Of a stretch of 64,000 bases of DNA, positions 44,106 to 54,747 are shown one piece after another (position 1 is the first letter of the stretch; the number at the start of each line of letters is the position of its first letter). Under the pieces are notes generated by a model that was not told where the DNA came from, searched no databases, and was given only the letters and a program-made list of their open reading frames with translations. This DNA comes from Apirhabdus apintestini (GTDB lineage Bacteria > Pseudomonadota > Gammaproteobacteria > Enterobacterales > Enterobacteriaceae): positions 4,340,001-4,404,000 of the forward strand of contig CP138906.1 in the NCBI GenBank assembly GCA_033977085.1, in the 5' to 3' direction. The position numbers and the translations under genes are program-made.

Positions 44106-44946
44106 ATGCCGTAGAGACCGGCTGGTGCTGTTCGCCGCTGCGAACGGCGGCATAAAGCCGACTCCATAATCCATCTCCCAGCGGACGCGTCGCGATCAGC
44201 CGTTGACGCTCCGCGCTTTCAGCTACCCAGTGCGGAAGCGCGGCGATGCCCATTCGCGCAGCTACCATCTGCATAAGCAGTAGCGTGTTATCTACATGCT
44301 TCAGCGCTGGCGTAATCCCCGCCGGCTGCAGGAAGTGCCGCCATATATCAAGGCGGGAACGCTGGACCGGATAAATCAGCAGTGTTTCCGCCGCTAAATC
44401 CTGCGGACTAATCTGCGCTTTGGCCGCCAGAGGATGATCGCAGGCCATTACCAGACGTACTTCGTAATCAAACATCGCAGAGTAGTGCAGGCCGCTTTTG
44501 GGCAAAATGTCAGAGGTGAGAACAATGTCCAGCTCGCCTTGCTGCAGCGCAGGCTGCGGATCAAAAGTGACCCCTGATTTGAAATCCACTTCCACCTGCG
44601 GATACCGCTGACTAAATTGCGCCAGCGCCGGCGTTAGCCACTGAATACAGCTATGGCATTCAATCGCAACACCTAGCCCGCTATGCCGAGGCTGGCGGCA
44701 TGCCTGCAGCGCGTGGCTAATTTGCGGCAAAATTTGTTCCGCCAATGCTAACAAAACCTCACCCTGGGGCGTAAAGCGTAGCGGCTGGCTTTTGCGTACA
44801 AAGAGACGAAAGCCGAGCCGCTGTTCCAGATCGCTGAACTGATGCGACAGCGCAGACTGCGTTTGGTGCAGCACGGCAGCCGCCGCGGCGAGCGAGCCGC
44901 TATTGCGCAGCGCTTGTAGGGTCCGCAGATGTTTTATCTCGATCAT
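43957..44946 (-). CDS. metR: LysR-type methionine regulator MetR
   Basis: Intact, 329 residues (E. coli 317). N-terminal winged HTH (LRTLQALRNSGSLAAAAAVL, QTQSALSHQFSDLEQRLG) and a homocysteine-responsive effector domain. It activates metE and metH with homocysteine as coactivator and represses itself. The C-terminal tail (PSAGAPRATPQLSH...) is longer than in E. coli and is what overlaps bioP. It is divergent from metE with shared control sites. Confidence 0.96.
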   Translation of the reverse strand: MIEIKHLRTLQALRNSGSLAAAAAVLHQTQSALSHQFSDLEQRLGFRLFVRKSQPLRFTPQGEVLLALAEQILPQISHALQACRQPRHSGLGVAIECHSCIQWLTPALAQFSQRYPQVEVDFKSGVTFDPQPALQQGELDIVLTSDILPKSGLHYSAMFDYEVRLVMACDHPLAAKAQISPQDLAAETLLIYPVQRSRLDIWRHFLQPAGITPALKHVDNTLLLMQMVAARMGIAALPHWVAESAERQRLIATRPLGDGLWSRLYAAVRSGEQHQPVSTAFIHFARSHACEHLPFVRSVERPSAGAPRATPQLSHLQPESSASEDAAAR

Positions 44947-44958
44947 GAATCCCCTTCA
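44946..44958. promoter_or_regulatory. MetR-type binding site
   Basis: TGAA-TCCCC-TTCA matches the TGAA-N5-TTCA dyad known for MetR. It abuts the metR start codon, where binding would suit autorepression and activation of the divergent metE. Confidence 0.6.
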
Positions 44959-45017
44959 CCTTGTCATGAATATTTTGCGCTTGAGGAAGACACAGTACCT
45001 GTGGATTATGGATGTGT

Positions 45018-45033
45018 AAACATCCAGACGGCT
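45018..45033. promoter_or_regulatory. Tandem met boxes (MetJ operator)
   Basis: Two adjacent 8-mers, AAACATCC and AGACGGCT, resemble the MetJ consensus AGACGTCT in the tandem form needed by MetJ dimers. They lie between metR and metE, as in E. coli. No metJ gene is in the window. Confidence 0.6.
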
Positions 45034-45142
45034 AAATAAAAATTACTTCCAGTGGCAGACCGCTCGGCGCGTAACGGATCCCTATACGACCGCATCGTCC
45101 ACGGCACGCTGGCACTGAAACCGCAAACATGAGGCAAACAGC

Positions 45143-47404
45143 ATGACAATCCTGAACCACACCCTTGGTTTTCCGCGTATTGGCCTGAAACGCGAGCTAA
45201 AAAAGCGCTGGAAAGCTATTGGGCGGGCAAAGCGACGCGCGAAGCGCTGCTTGAAACAGGGCGCGAGCTGCGCGCTCGCCACTGGCAGCAACAGAAGCAG
45301 GCTGGCGTCGATCTGCTGCCAGTCGGCGATTTTGCCTGGTACGACCATGTGTTAACTACCAGCTTATTATTGGGAAACGTCCCCGCCCGCCATCAGAATG
45401 ACGATGGTACCGTAGATATCGATACGCTGTTTCGCATAGGCCGCGGGCGGGCGCCCAGCGGTAAACCGGCGGCAGCGGCGGAAATGACCAAATGGTTTAA
45501 TACCAACTATCACTACATGGTTCCGGAGTTTGTCAAAGGCCAGCGGTTTCAGCTTACCTGGACTCAGGTGCTGGATGAGGTCGATAAAGCGCTGGCGCTG
45601 GGGCATCGCGTAAAACCCGTGCTGTTAGGGCCAGTTACCTATTTATGGCTGGGTAAAGTGAAAGGTGAACAGTTTGACCGCCTGAGCCTGCTGAACGACA
45701 TTCTCCCGGTGTATAAACAGGTACTGGCTGAACTGGCCCGACGCGGAATTGAGTGGGTGCAAATCGATGAGCCAGCGCTGGTGTTGGAACTTCCACGGCC
45801 CTGGTTAGAGGCTTATCAAACTGCCTATGACGCGCTGCAAGGGCAGGTAAAGGTGTTATTGACTACCTATTTTGAAAACGTCGCGCCGAATTTAGAGGCC
45901 ATCGTCGCCTTGCCGGTTCAAGGGCTGCACGTGGATTTAGTACACGGTAACGATGATGTTGCCGGGCTGCATAAACGCCTGCCGTCTCAGTGGGTACTTT
46001 CGGCGGGCGTAATTAACGGGCGCAACGTCTGGCGTGCGGATTTGAAAGAAAAATATGCGCAAATTCAATCTATTGTCGGGCAGCGTGAAGCTCTGGGTTG
46101 GTTCTTCCTGCTCGCTATTACATAGCCCGATAGATTTGAGCGTAGAAACCCGGCTGGATGAGGAAGCCAAAAGCTGGTTTGCCTTTGCGCTACAGAAATG
46201 CCATGAACTGGCGCTGCTGCGCGATGCGCTAAATTCCGGTAACCCTGAGCAACTGAACGCATGGAGCGCGCCAATTCGGGCGCGTGAGAATTCGGTGCGC
46301 GTACACAACGCCGCCGTAGCGCGGCGACTGGCGGCGATTACCGCTCAGGATAGCCAGCGTGCCAGCGTATATCCGCTGCGCGCTAAAGCGCAGCGCGAGC
46401 GCTTTAAACTCCCGGCGTGGCCGACGACGACGATTGGCTCATTTCCACAAACGACTGAGATCCGCGGGCTGCGTTTGGAATTTAAAAAAGGTCTTTTAGA
46501 CGCGAATAATTACCGCACCGGAATTGCGGAACATATCAAACAGGCAATCGCTGAGCAGGAGCGGTTGGGGCTGGATGTGCTGGTGCACGGTGAAGCCGAG
46601 CGTAACGATATGGTGGAATATTTCGGCGAACATTTGGACGGCTTTGTCTTCACGCAAAATGGCTGGGTGCAAAGCTATGGTTCCCGCTGCGTAAAACCAC
46701 CGATTGTCATCGGTGATATCAGTAGGCCCGAGCCTATCACCGTTGAATGGGCAAAATATGCGCAATCGCTCACGGACAAACCGGTGAAAGGCATGCTGAC
46801 CGGCCCGGTAACGATTCTGTGCTGGTCTTTCCCGCGCGAAGATGTCAGTCGGGAAACAATCGCGAAACAAATTGCGCTGGCGCTACGCGATGAAGTTGCC
46901 GATTTGGAAGCGGCGGGGATTGGCATTATTCAAATTGATGAGCCTGCGCTGCGGGAAGGGCTGCCGCTTAAGCGCAGCGACTGGGACGCTTATCTCCAGT
47001 GGGGAGTGGAAGCCTTTCGCATCAATGCAGCGGTGGCGAAGGATGACACCCAAATTCATACGCATATGTGTTATTGCGAGTTCAACGACATCATGGCTTC
47101 GATTGCAGCGCTGGATGCCGATGTAATAACCATTGAAACCTCGCGTTCAGATATGGAACTACTGGAATCATTTAAGGAGTTTGAATACCCGAATGAAATT
47201 GGGCCGGGCGTCTATGATATTCACTCGCCAAATGTCCCGAATGTCGAATGGATTGAGGCACTGCTACGTAAGGCGGCCCGGCGCATTCCAGCGGAGCGTT
47301 TGTGGGTAAACCCGGACTGCGGTTTAAAAACGCGCGGCTGGCCGGAAACCCGCGCGGCGCTGGCAAGCATGGTTCAGGCGGCGCAAAATCTGCGCCGGGC
47401 GTAG
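45143..47404 (+). pseudogene. metE: Cobalamin-independent methionine synthase, two frame breaks
   Basis: Transfers methyl from 5-methyl-THF (triglutamate) to homocysteine. N-terminal barrel starts ILNHTLGFPRIGLKRELKK. The C-terminal catalytic barrel includes zinc ligands in IHTHMCYCEFNDI (His, Cys) and the second Cys in VNPDCGLKTRGW. The first break is an A run at about 45199 (six A for seven). The second, near 46085, is a +1 shift (two bases lost or one gained) just before LWVGSSCSLLHSPIDL. Repaired length is 753-754 residues (E. coli 753). Confidence 0.93.
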
Positions 47405-47441
47405 CCTTTCAGGTCGGCGGTAAAGCGCGCTGAAAGGCGCG

Positions 47442-48247
47442 CTATTTTTCCCATCGCCGTAGCGCCGAAACCATGCCAGCATTCTTTGCCAGCCGTCTGC
47501 AGCCGAGGCCTGATGATATTGGGGGCGGTAATCCGCGTTAAACGCGTGTCCGGCGTCCGGGTAGACGACAATCTCAGCGTTGGCGTTTGCCGCACGCAGC
47601 GCCTGGCGCATCAACTCAACGGATTCCAGTGGAATGCCGCTGTCCTGAGCGCCATATAAACCAAGCACCGGAGCGTTCAGGCGAGTGGTGATATCAATTG
47701 GCTGCTCCGGCGAATTCAGGGTCTTATCACCGGTTAAGCGGCCATACCACGCGACGGCTGCTTTCAATTGAGGATTATGCGCGGCGTAAAGCCAGGCGAT
47801 GCGTCCTCCCCAACAAAAGCCGGTCACCATCAGGCGATTAGCATTCCCGCCGTGGCGCGCGGCCCAACTGGCGACGTGATCGAGATCCGCCAGTACCTGC
47901 GCGTCTGGAACGTGGGCTACCAGCCCATTGAGAAGCGTGGGAATATCAGAATAGTCGTCCGGGCTTCCCTGACGGAAATACAATTCCGGCGCAATAGCCA
48001 GATAACCTTCATGCGCCAGCCGGCGGCAAATATCCCGGATATGTTCATGTACCCCAAAAATTTCCTGTATCACGATAACGACGGGTAGCCCTTCGCTCTG
48101 GTCTTCCGGGCGAGCGAACCAGGCGGGCATGCTGTCGCCCTGGCTTGGGATTGTGGTTTCCCCGGTGCGCAGGTTTTCTGCCGTGGTGTGAATCACCGCT
48201 GTGGCATTATCGGCGAAGGGGAGAGGTGGCACTGATGTTTGAGTCAT
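47442..48247 (-). pseudogene. ysgA: Dienelactone hydrolase family protein YsgA, readthrough frameshift
   Basis: Alpha/beta hydrolase with IFGVHEHIRDICRRLA, nucleophile region TGFCWGGR (Cys) and catalytic His in PDAGHAFN. An A run at about 47445-47449 has five A where six would give GKK followed by TAG at 47442-47444. As written, the frame runs on 118 bases into antisense metE, producing a spurious arginine-rich tail to 47324. The start at 48247 (MTQTSVPPL) follows GGAG. Repaired length is 268 residues (E. coli 271). Function in vivo is unknown. Confidence 0.88.
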
Positions 48248-48521
48248 GGCTATCTCCATCCTGGCGCGCGGGCAGCGCCCGACGTAATTAAGTTATGCTT
48301 TGCGTTGCGTTGTCTGGCCTGGCGGCGGGTAGCTGACAGGCGGCAACGTTTTCATTAAATGCGTGCGTCCGAATAACTATAGCCATAAACCCGGCACGTA
48401 AAATGTTGGGCTGGCGTAGCAACGACCAAAATGGAGATAAAACGCCGTGAGGGCATCAATTTTAATGGGCGTGCGGGCGGGTTTGCCTGCCATTTGAGGT
48501 GTAAAGCCATACGCCAGTATT

Positions 48522-48537
48522 TGTGAAGCAAATCACT
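48522..48537. promoter_or_regulatory. CRP site 1 upstream of udp
   Basis: TGTGA-AGCAAA-TCACT fits the CRP consensus TGTGA-N6-TCACA with one mismatch. It is paired with a second site 53 bp downstream. Confidence 0.7.
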
Positions 48538-48574
48538 TAGTGATGCATAAATAAGAGTAATTTGTTTCATTACA

Positions 48575-48590
48575 GGTGAGATGTATCACG
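48575..48590. promoter_or_regulatory. CRP site 2 upstream of udp
   Basis: GGTGA-GATGTA-TCACG is a weaker CRP-like dyad centred 53 bp from site 1, about five helical turns. This is the geometry of CRP-CytR-CRP nucleoside promoters, and E. coli udp is CRP/CytR controlled. The rest of 48248-48657 holds no gene. Confidence 0.6.
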
Positions 48591-48657
48591 TAATTACGCG
48601 GCAGGCCCGGTTAGAGTAGACGCCTTATTTTCCCACAGTGATTTCAAGGAGCGCGCT

Positions 48658-49418
48658 ATGTCAGCGACTGACGTTTTCCATTTGGGCCTGACTCAGGGTG
48701 ATTTACAGGGTGCAACGCTTGCCATTGTGCCGGGCGATCCACAGCGGGTGGAAAAAATAGCGGCATTAATGGATAACCCCGTATTGCTTGCTTCGCACCG
48801 CGAGTTTACGACCTGGCGTGCACAGATAGACGGTAAGTCCATCATCGTATGTTCCACAGGGATTGGCGGCCCTTCTACCTCGATAGCCGTTGAAGAATTA
48901 GCGCAGTTGGGGATTCGCACTTTTTACGCGTGGGAACCACCGGAGCTATCCAGCCGAATATCAGTGTGGGCGATGTGCTGGTTACTACGGCTTCTGTGCG
49001 CCTGGACGGTGCCAGCCTGCACTTTGCGCCTCTCGAATACCCGGCGGTTGCAGATTTTACCTGCACCACCGCGCTGGTAGAGGCAGCCAGGGCCGCCGGT
49101 GCGGTAACGCATATTGGCGTGACGGCGTCTTCCGATACTTTTTATCCAGGCCAGGAGCGCTATGATACCTTTTCTGGTCGCGTAGAGCGGCGTTTTAAAG
49201 GTTCAATGGCTGAATGGCAGGCGATGGGCGTGATGAATTATGAAATGGAATCCGCGACGCTGTTAACCATGTGCGCGAGTCAGGGATTGCGCGCCGGTAT
49301 GATAGCCGGGGTCATTGTTAATCGTACTCAGCAAGAAATCCCGGATGCGCAATTGATGAAACAAACGGAAGGCCACGCGATAAATATTGTGGTTGAGGCC
49401 GCGCGCCGTCTGCTTTAA
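48658..49418 (+). pseudogene. udp: Uridine phosphorylase, frameshifted
   Basis: Cleaves uridine to uracil and ribose-1-phosphate. Phosphate and base-site motifs are present: AIVPGDPQRVEKIAALMD, VCSTGIGGPSTSIAVEELAQ and NYEMESATLLTMC. A T run near 48925-48929 has five T where six give TFLRVGTTGAIQ. Repaired length is 253 residues, as in E. coli. AAGGAG precedes the ATG. Confidence 0.94.
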
Positions 49419-49867
49419 TTTCGCCCGCTCGGTGGCGCGTAAGCTGAGACGCGCCATCGACTTAATCGTATGTCTCGTCCCCATATTCTGACTCAGCATA
49501 GGTTGATACCAGGTAGCTCGCCCGCGCGCTGGCAGCGGTTTGCTCTGGCAGAAAACGCGGGTTGGTTTTGTCAGATGCGCGCCTAAAAGGCGCTTTTTAA
49601 CGCTCTTTGCCAATTCTGCGGCGTAGAATCATGCGCTTGCCGCCCGTAAATATTTTTACTCCGCGTGTACCTATATTGCTTGTTGAGGACATCCTTGGTT
49701 TGCGCTCCTGCGAAATATATTTTCCTGGCGCGGTAAGAGTACCGCGCTTTTTGCGCGGCTTTACGCAGAAAAGCGCTTTTCATCTGGACATCCATACAGC
49801 ACAATTTTACTTTGATTAAAGCCTCGCCCTCTGCTGGAGGGCGGTAAACTCGCATTCTGGAGGCGGA
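49419..49867. other. udp-rmuC intergenic region
   Basis: About 450 bases. Small frames on both strands show no family resemblance. A GGAGGCGGA ribosome-binding site for rmuC lies at the right end. Nothing else is recognised. Confidence 0.5.
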
Positions 49868-51298
49868 GTGGACAACTCATTACTGCTCGTTATCATCATG
49901 GTGCTTGCAGGCGTTGGTGCCGGTTGGTTGCTGGCCAGCCTGCGCGCGGCGCAAAAACTGGCGCTGGAGCATACCGCCCAGCGCGAGCTTTACGGCGAAC
50001 TGATGGCGGCGCGGCAGCAGCTTCAGCAGGCTGAATATTGGCATGAAGAGTGTGAGCGTCTAAACGGTGAGCTGCGCCACCAGCTGGAGATCAACGGGGT
50101 ACAGGAAGCCGATCTGCGTGAACTGAGCACGCGACTTGAAGAAACGCGTATTAACGCGGAAGAAAAAGTCCGGCAGATGATGAGCAGCGAACACCGCCTG
50201 AGCGAGCAGTTTGAAAACCTCGCGCATCGGATTTTTGAACAGAATAGCCGGCGGGTGGATGAGCAAAATCGCCAAAGCCTGCAGGGGCTACTTACACCGC
50301 TGCGGGAGCAGTTAGACGGTTTTCGGCGCCAGGTGCAGGATAGCTTTGGTCAGGAAGCGCGGGAGCGGCACACGCTGACTCATGAGATCCGCAATCTGCA
50401 ACAGCTTAACGCCAGAATGGCTCAGGAAGCCGTCAATCTCACCCAGGCATTAAAAGGTAATAACAAAACCCAGGGAAATTGGGGAGAAGTGGTGCTTGGC
50501 CGCGTGCTGGAGGCCTCGGGGCTGCGCGAAGGCCATGAATATGATCTGCAAGTAAATATTCAGCGCGAAGACGGTAGCCGGATGCAGCCGGATGTCATTG
50601 TACGCCTGCCCCAAGGCAAAGACGTGGTGATTGATGCAAAAATGACGCTGGTGGCCTGGGAGCGTTTCTTTAACGCTGAAGAAGAGTACGCGCGGGAGCA
50701 GGCGCTTTCAGAGCATATTGCCGCGATTCGCCAGCATATTCGCTCGCTGGGGAGTAAAGATTACCAGTGCTTGCCAGGGTAAAATCTCTTGATTATGTAC
50801 TGATGTTTATCCCGATTGAGCCGGCGTTTTTGGCGGCAATAGACAAACAGCCCGAGCTCGATAAATGAAGCGCTACAGCGCAATATTATGCTAGTCAGCC
50901 CCACTACGCTGCTGGTGGCGCTACGGACTATTGCCAATCTCTGGCGCTATGAACACCAAAGCCGTAATGCCCAACGTATCGCCGATCGGGCGGCGCGTCT
51001 CTATGATAAAATGCGGCTGTTTGTCGATGATATGTCTGCTATCGGCAATAACCTGGATAAAGCGCAGGATACCTACCGGCAGGCAATGAAAAAGTTGGCC
51101 AGTGGGCGCGGAAATATTCTGGTCCAGGCCGAGGCTTTCCGTGAACTCGGCGTTGAAATCAAGAGAGAAATCAATCCAGAATTGTCTGCCCGGGCGAAAC
51201 TGGATGGCGACAATGCCGCTATTGCACCCGGAGAGCGGTATGACACCCAGGTTGAACCAGAAATCACCCCAGCGCGCCGTGCAGCGGGTGATATCTGA
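49868..51298 (+). pseudogene. rmuC: DNA recombination protein RmuC, two frameshifts
   Basis: Membrane-anchored coiled-coil protein with a PD-(D/E)XK nuclease-like core, limiting recombination at inverted repeats. N-terminal helix, long coiled coil (about 20-190), then GNWGEVVLGRVLEASGL and VIDAKMTLVAWERF. Break 1 near 50779 is G3 for G4 (LPGVKSLDYVLMF follows). Break 2 at 50854-50860 is GAGCTCG for GAGCTG. The two cancel overall. GTG start after a strong Shine-Dalgarno. Repaired length is 476 residues (E. coli 475). Confidence 0.9.
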
Positions 51299-51389
51299 TA
51301 AGGTATACCCTGCGTGGCGCTGAATCATAGGGCAACACGGTGCAATCTGTTACACTCCTTCAAATATTTTTCAACAAGCAGGCATTGAG

Positions 51390-52145
51390 ATGGCTGGAGA
51401 TTCGCAGGATACGACGCATTTTGGTTTCCGTACCGTTGCAAAAACGCAAAAGGCGGACATGGTAGCGCAAGTCTTTCACTCCGTTGCGGCAAAATACGAT
51501 GTAATGAACGACCTGATGTCGTTTGGCATTCACCGGTTATGGAAACGCTTCACTATTGATTGCAGCGGCGTGCGTCGCGGTCAGCGCGTATTAGACTCGG
51601 CCGGAGGCACCGGGGATTTAACGGCTAAATTTTCGCGTTTAGTTGGTGAAACGGGCAGTGTCGTGCTGGCTGATATCAATGATTCCATGTTAAAGATGGG
51701 GCGTGAGAAGCTGCGTAACACCGGAGTTATTGGCAATGTAGAATATGTGCAGGCCAACGCAGAGGCGCTGCCGTTTCCGGACAACACATTTGACTGTATT
51801 ACTATCTCTTTTGGACTGCGTAACGTAACCGATAAAGAGAAAGCGCTGCGTTCCATGTATCGGGTATTAAAACCGGGCGGGCGTTTACTGGTGCTTGAGT
51901 TTTCTAAACCTATTATAGACCCGCTAAGTAAAGCCTACGATGCCTACTCTTTTCACGTCCTCCCGTGTATTGGTGAGGTCGTGGCGCAGGATGCGGAAAG
52001 CTACCGCTATCTGGCGGAGTCAATCCGTATGCACCCGGATCAAGATACTTTGAAAACAATGATGGAAGAGGCCGGATTTGAGAATACCGCCTATTACAAT
52101 TTGACGGCGGGCATTGTTGCTCTGCATCGCGGTTATAAATTCTGA
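51390..52145 (+). CDS. ubiE: Ubiquinone/menaquinone C-methyltransferase UbiE
   Basis: Intact, 251 residues as in E. coli. SAM-dependent methylation of the demethylmenaquinone and 2-polyprenyl-benzoquinol rings. SAM motif I LDSAGGTGDLTAKF, ALPFPDNTFDCITISFGLRN, and C-terminal NLTAGIVALHRGYKF are present. It heads ubiE-ubiJ-ubiB-tatABC. Confidence 0.98.
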   Translation: MAGDSQDTTHFGFRTVAKTQKADMVAQVFHSVAAKYDVMNDLMSFGIHRLWKRFTIDCSGVRRGQRVLDSAGGTGDLTAKFSRLVGETGSVVLADINDSMLKMGREKLRNTGVIGNVEYVQANAEALPFPDNTFDCITISFGLRNVTDKEKALRSMYRVLKPGGRLLVLEFSKPIIDPLSKAYDAYSFHVLPCIGEVVAQDAESYRYLAESIRMHPDQDTLKTMMEEAGFENTAYYNLTAGIVALHRGYKF

Positions 52146-52159
52146 ACGGAGGAATGCGC

Positions 52160-52765
52160 GTGCCCTTTATGCCGTTGGTAACAGCCGCTGTGGAAACCTT
52201 CGTTAATCGTATGCTCTGGCGTGACGATGCGCTTAAAGCGGCTCGCCAGCCTTTAAAAGGCAAGATACTACGCATTGAGCTTAAAGAACTGGACTCGCCG
52301 CTGATTTTGGCGTTTAGCGATAAACAAATCGATGTTTTAAGTCAGTGGGAAGATAGTGCCGATTGTACTGTCGCTACGCGCATAGCCGTTTTGCCACAGC
52401 TCCGCGATCGCCAGAGGCTTACGGCGCTAATAAAGCAAGGTGACCTGGAAGTGCATGGCGATATCCAGGTCGTGCAGCATCTCGTTTCGCTTATTCATCT
52501 TGCCGATTTCGATCCCGCAGAGTTACTGGCGCCCTGGATAGGCGATATCCCAGCAGAGGGTGTGAGTCAATTTCTCCGCGGCGGTGCTCGTTTTCTAAAA
52601 AAGCGTGCGGAGCATAGCCAGCGCTATCTTGCGGACGCGATGACGGAAGAGTGGCGCCTGGCACCAGGGCGCCTCGAAACGGTTTGGTTTATCGATGAAG
52701 TAAGCGCGATAGCAGATGAAGTAGAATCGCTGGAAAAACGCATGGCGCGTCTGGAGGGGAAATGA
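52160..52765 (+). CDS. ubiJ: Ubiquinone biosynthesis accessory factor UbiJ
   Basis: Intact, about 201 residues from the GTG at 52160 (E. coli 201). An ATG six bases upstream (52154) is possible, but homologs begin M-P-F and GGAGG spacing favours the GTG. SCP2-like lipid-binding fold that holds ubiquinone intermediates for the Ubi complex. Its last codons overlap the ubiB ATG. Confidence 0.93.
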   Translation: MPFMPLVTAAVETFVNRMLWRDDALKAARQPLKGKILRIELKELDSPLILAFSDKQIDVLSQWEDSADCTVATRIAVLPQLRDRQRLTALIKQGDLEVHGDIQVVQHLVSLIHLADFDPAELLAPWIGDIPAEGVSQFLRGGARFLKKRAEHSQRYLADAMTEEWRLAPGRLETVWFIDEVSAIADEVESLEKRMARLEGK

Positions 52766-54401
52766 CGCCTGGAGAACTGCGCCGCCTGTATCTTATTGTT
52801 CGAGTCTTTTTAAGCTACGGGCTTGATGAGCTCGATCCCAAAAATTCGCATTACGCTGCCGCTGCGACTGTGGCGGCGCTTATTGTTTTGGCTCCCTAAT
52901 CGGCACAAAGAAAAACCCTTAGGCGAACGTCTGCGCCTGGCTCTTCAGGAGTTGGGGCCAGTCTGGATTAAGTTTGGGCAAATGCTTTCCACTCGCCGCG
53001 ATCTGTTTCCACCCCAGATTGCCGATCAGCTTGCATTGCTGCAGGATCGCGTTGCCCCTTTGACGGCCACCGGCGCAGCGGCAAATAGAGCGTGCGATGG
53101 GTGATATCCCGGTCGAAAGCTGGTTTGAGGATTTTAAAATTGAGCCTTTAGCCTCCGCATCGATTGCGCAGGTCCATACAGCCCGCCTGAAATCCAATGG
53201 CAAAGACGTCGTTATTAAAGTGATTCGGCCTGATATCTTGCCGGTCATTAAAGCGGATATGAAATTGATTTACCGGCTGGCTGGCTGGGTGCCACGCCTG
53301 CTGCCGGATGGCCGACGGCTGCGACCTCTTGAAGTGGTGCGTGAATATGAAAAGACACTGCTGGACGAGCTCGAATTTGCTGCGTGAGGCTGCAAACGCA
53401 ATTCAACTTCGGCGTAATTTCGAAGCCAGCCCGATGCTGTATGTTCCTGAGGTGTATTCAGATTACTGTCGGCAAAATATGCTGGTAATGGAACGCATCT
53501 ATGGTATCCCGGTGTCAGACACACAGGCACTGGTAAGTAACGGTACCAATATGCAGCTTCTGGCGGAGCGGGGAGTGCAGGTGTTTTTACCCAGGTTTTT
53601 CGTGACAGTTTCTTCCATGCCGATATGCACCCCGGGAATATTTTTGTCAGTTATGAACACCCTGAAAACCCCCAGTATATCGGTATTGATTGCGGTATAG
53701 TGGGATCGTTAAATAAAGACGATAAGCGTTATCTGGCAGAAAATTTTATTGCGTTTTTTAATCGCGATTACCGTAAGGTGGCGGAACTACACGTTGATTC
53801 AGGCTGGGTTCCTGCAGATACCAACGTTGAAGAGTTCGAATTTGCCATCCGCACGGTTTGCGAACCCATTTTTGAGAAACCGCTGTCGGAAATCTCTTTT
53901 GGCCACGTTTTGCTAAATCTCTTTAATACGGCGCGCCGTTTTAATATGGAGGTTCAGCCACGAGCTGGTATTGCTTCAAAAGACATTGCTATACGTTGAA
54001 GGGGTGGGGCGACAGCTATACCCACAGCTTGATTTATGGAAAACGGCCAAGCCTTTTTGGAATCGTGGTTAAAAAATCAGGTTGGTGTACCCGCCTTATT
54101 GCGGGCGTTGAAAGAAAAGGCGCCGTTCTGGGTGGAAAAAATGCCGCAACTTCCGGAACTGGTCTACGACAGTTTGCGCCAAAGCAAACAATTACAACTG
54201 AGTGTTGATAAAATCGCCCACGACATTCATTTCCAGCGTGTGCGTAACGGTCGGGCCAAATATTTGCTCGGAATCGGAGCCACATTGATATTGAGTGGGA
54301 CGCTGTTTTTGATTCACAAACCCGAATGGGAGTGGCGTCCTGTCTGGTTAATGGCGGGTGGGATTATTGCCTGGCTGATTGGCTGGCGACGTACGGCCTG
54401 A
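52762..54401 (+). pseudogene. ubiB: Ubiquinone biosynthesis kinase-like protein UbiB, seven indels
   Basis: ABC1/ADCK atypical kinase-like ATPase needed for coenzyme Q assembly, with two C-terminal membrane helices (LLGIGATLILSGTLFLI; GGIIAWLIGW). Family motifs are present in pieces: KFGQMLSTRRDLFPP, ASIAQVHTARL, VIKVIRPDILPV, HADMHPGNIFVSYEHP. Three insertions sit at AGCTG sites (52828-52834, 53367-53373, 53961-53967). Four deletions lie near 53056, 53070, 53588 (T run) and 54054 (T run). Reversing all seven yields 546 residues, exactly the E. coli length. Flanking codons show little other decay. Confidence 0.92.
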
Positions 54402-54475
54402 TTTACATCGTAACGAACTTATTCGCGTGCCGTATACTCTATGTACTGGCTCGCTTAAATATCTGAGGATTTATC

Positions 54476-54744
54476 ATGGGTGGTATTAGTATCTGGCAGT
54501 TGCTTATCATTGCCGTAATTGTGGTGTTGTTATTCGGCACTAAAAAGCTCGGATCTATAGGCTCCGACCTCGGTGCGTCAATCAAAGGCTTTAAAAAAGC
54601 GATGGGCGACGATGAAGAAAAACCACGGCATCGACCGAATCCGGGAAAAAAGATGCCGATTTCCCCACGGCGCCTTTACCGGAAAAAGCTGAAGACAGCC
54701 TCCGTAAAGACGAAGTCAAAAATCACGATAACAATCAGGTGTAA
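54476..54744 (+). pseudogene. tatA: Twin-arginine translocase subunit TatA, frameshifted
   Basis: Pore-forming subunit of the Tat pathway. Membrane helix and amphipathic helix are intact (GGISIWQLLIIAVIVVLLFG; LGSIGSDLGASIKGFKKAM). An A run near 54623-54627 has five A where six keep frame, altering only the unstructured tail. Repaired length is 89 residues, equal to E. coli. Truncations of this tail are tolerated in E. coli, so the product could still work. Confidence 0.93.
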
Positions 54745-54747
54745 GGC

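Noticed and set aside
44947..45142. A SAM or cobalamin riboswitch ahead of metE
   Set aside because: No riboswitch core motifs are visible. The region instead carries MetR- and MetJ-type protein sites, as in E. coli.
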